A DNA stretch of 64,000 nt from Ignavibacteria bacterium (GTDB lineage Bacteria > Bacteroidota > Ignavibacteria > Kapaibacteriales > UBA2268), in the NCBI GenBank assembly GCA_016844745.1, contig JAERMQ010000004.1, positions 96,464 through 160,463 of the forward strand, written 5' to 3'. Both the position numbers and the translations under genes were made by a program. Positions 62,847 through 64,000 of the stretch are shown piece after piece. How positions within the stretch are numbered: position 1 is the first letter of the stretch; the number at the start of each line of letters is the position of its first letter. The notes beneath the pieces are model-generated. The model was given only the letters and a program-made list of their open reading frames with translations. It searched no databases and was not told the origin of the DNA.

Positions 62847-63824
62847 ATGAACGAAATTTCGCAAAAATTGTTGCTCGAAGCTAACCGGGTAATTTTAGAT
62901 GAAATCAAATCCCTGGAAAAGGCAGCTACCAGGCTGAATGAAAAATTTGCCCAGGCTGTAATATTGATGTCTAATGCCAATAAAGTTATACTGAGCGGTA
63001 TAGGGAAGTCGGGATTAGTTGCAAAGAAAATTGCTGCATCTCTATCCAGCATTGGCGTATCGTCGGTATTTCTTCATCCTGTTGAGTCCTTACACGGTGA
63101 TTTAGGTATGGTTCAAAAAGGGGATGTAGTAATTTTGCTTTCAAAAAGCGGCAGTACTGAAGAAATCGTTCGGCTCGTGCCTTATCTGAAAATGCGCAAT
63201 GCCGGGATTATTTCAATTATTGGGAATATGAATTCATTTTTAGCAACAAACTCGGATATTGCCCTGGACGGTTCGGTTGATTATGAAGCATGCCCGCATA
63301 ATTTAGTGCCTACCTCAAGCACACTCGTTGCCCAGGCTATAGGGGATGCCTTGGTTGTTGGGTGTATGCATTATAAAAAGGTAACAATCGAGGATTTTGC
63401 CCGCCTGCATCCGCTTGGTCAGTTAGGTAAAAACATTACATTGAAGGTAAAGGATATAGCACACACTAAAAAGCATTTGCCTGCTGTAACCTCATCCGAT
63501 ACGTTTAAAACCGCTTTAATCGAGATAACCGAAAAAGGATTAGGGTGTGCGGTTGTAATTGATTCTAAGGGCATTCTCGAAGGAATAATAACCGATGGTG
63601 ATATAAGAAGGGCATTGCAAAAATTTAATAATATCGAAAAGCTGAAAGTATCCGAGATAATGACCGCTAATCCTGTAACAATTTCATCGGAAGCATTTCT
63701 GGGCGAGGCATTGGGAATTATGGAGAATCGACCCAGCCAGATTAATGTTCTGCCGGTTGTGGATGCTAAAAATAAGTGTATTGGAGTTGTGCGTCTGCAT
63801 GATATTTTGAGGAGTGGGCAGTAA
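62847..63824 (+). CDS. kdsD: Arabinose-5-phosphate isomerase (KdsD/KpsF family)
   Basis: This 325-residue protein converts ribulose-5-phosphate to arabinose-5-phosphate for Kdo in lipopolysaccharide. The SIS domain (about 1-195) shows SGIGKSGLVAKKIAASLSS, the conserved histidine in HPVESLHGDLGM and LSKSGSTEE. Two CBS domains follow (about 205-325; GIITDGDIRRAL and GVVRLHDILRSG). The length and domain order match KdsD. It suggests a Kdo-containing lipopolysaccharide. Confidence 0.92.
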   Translation: MNEISQKLLLEANRVILDEIKSLEKAATRLNEKFAQAVILMSNANKVILSGIGKSGLVAKKIAASLSSIGVSSVFLHPVESLHGDLGMVQKGDVVILLSKSGSTEEIVRLVPYLKMRNAGIISIIGNMNSFLATNSDIALDGSVDYEACPHNLVPTSSTLVAQAIGDALVVGCMHYKKVTIEDFARLHPLGQLGKNITLKVKDIAHTKKHLPAVTSSDTFKTALIEITEKGLGCAVVIDSKGILEGIITDGDIRRALQKFNNIEKLKVSEIMTANPVTISSEAFLGEALGIMENRPSQINVLPVVDAKNKCIGVVRLHDILRSGQ

Positions 63825-63845
63825 AAAATTAAAGGAGAAAAATTT

Positions 63846-64000
63846 ATGAAAATCAAATATGATGCCGATGTTGATGCTATTTATATTGACATACATGAAG
63901 ATAAAAAATCTGCCAGAGTAATTCACTTAAATGAAGATATTACTTTGGATTTTTCTGGTAGTGAAGAATTGGTTGGAATTGAAATATTAGATGCATCAAA
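63846..64000 (+). CDS. DUF2283-like small protein, 3' end outside window
   Basis: The visible 51 residues begin MKIKYDADVDAIYIDIHEDK, a start typical of DUF2283 proteins, and end in ELVGIEILDAS at the window edge. AAAGGAG lies just upstream. Function is unknown; the family is sometimes linked with toxin-antitoxin modules. Confidence 0.75.
   Translation, partial: MKIKYDADVDAIYIDIHEDKKSARVIHLNEDITLDFSGSEELVGIEILDAS

Overview
The window is AT-rich bacterial DNA. It most likely comes from the Bacteroidota/Chlorobiota side of the tree, in an Ignavibacteria- or Kapaibacteria-like lineage. Three very large secreted proteins end in type IX secretion (T9SS) type-A sorting domains, and several genes are preceded by a TAnnTTTG box typical of Bacteroidota promoters. 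The same window also carries a run of flagellar genes, a combination absent from most Bacteroidetes but known in Ignavibacteria-like groups. This placement is inferred from gene content, not from a phylogeny.

Layout. 1-1.2 kb: the C-terminal part of a type ISP restriction-modification (R-M) enzyme, then 0.7 kb of palindromes and dispersed repeats. 1.9-4.6 kb: infC-rpmI (with a terminator where rplT normally follows), a sugar-nucleotide epimerase and a small Cys-rich protein. 4.8-11.3 kb: a four-gene redox operon (NuoE-like, NuoF-GltD fusion, HoxU-like, GltB-like FMN domain). 11.3-11.8 kb: inverted repeats and a possible structured RNA with a strong terminator. 11.8-18.4 kb: an OmpA-family protein and a 1363-residue T9SS surface protein. 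18.4-22.8 kb: a GNAT acetyltransferase, peptidase T and an OPT-family transporter. 22.8-24.8 kb: repeat-rich DNA around a class III cyclase remnant. 24.8-28.4 kb: a type IIG R-M enzyme with a helicase-associated-domain partner. 28.4-38.0 kb: minus-strand flagellar genes (motA; fhlB-like, flgF, flgG, flgA, flgH, flgI, flgJ, flgN-like, flgK, flgL). 38.5-42.0 kb: an orphan 517-residue protein and ruvB with two small genes. 42.4-54.3 kb: two tandem paralogous T9SS proteins of about 1,870 residues. 54.4-59.3 kb: yebC, a CheY-like receiver, two paralogous coiled-coil membrane proteins around a decayed gene, a decayed HigBA toxin-antitoxin pair, and a ClpP-class (SDH family) protease with a 71-residue partner. 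59.5-64 kb: an M16 peptidase pair, a KdsD-type isomerase and the start of a DUF2283 gene.

How the genes work together. The strongest candidate for something unusual is the 4.8-11.3 kb operon. It combines an NAD(H)-binding HydABC/NuoEF-like core with an NADP(H)-type GltD domain and a GltB-type FMN domain that lacks both the glutaminase domain and the usual [3Fe-4S] motif, but has its own CxxCxxxCxxxC motif. It looks like a soluble multi-flavin transhydrogenase or electron-bifurcating complex. The flagellar block supplies rod, P/L rings, hook-associated proteins and a stator, with a stand-alone FlhB C-terminal-domain homologue at its head. The secreted giants, the OmpA protein and the peptide uptake genes fit a surface-active heterotroph. 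Intergenic space holds several families of inverted and tandem repeats. In at least two places (the ISP enzyme and the cyclase remnant), repeat sequence sits in-frame inside coding sequence.
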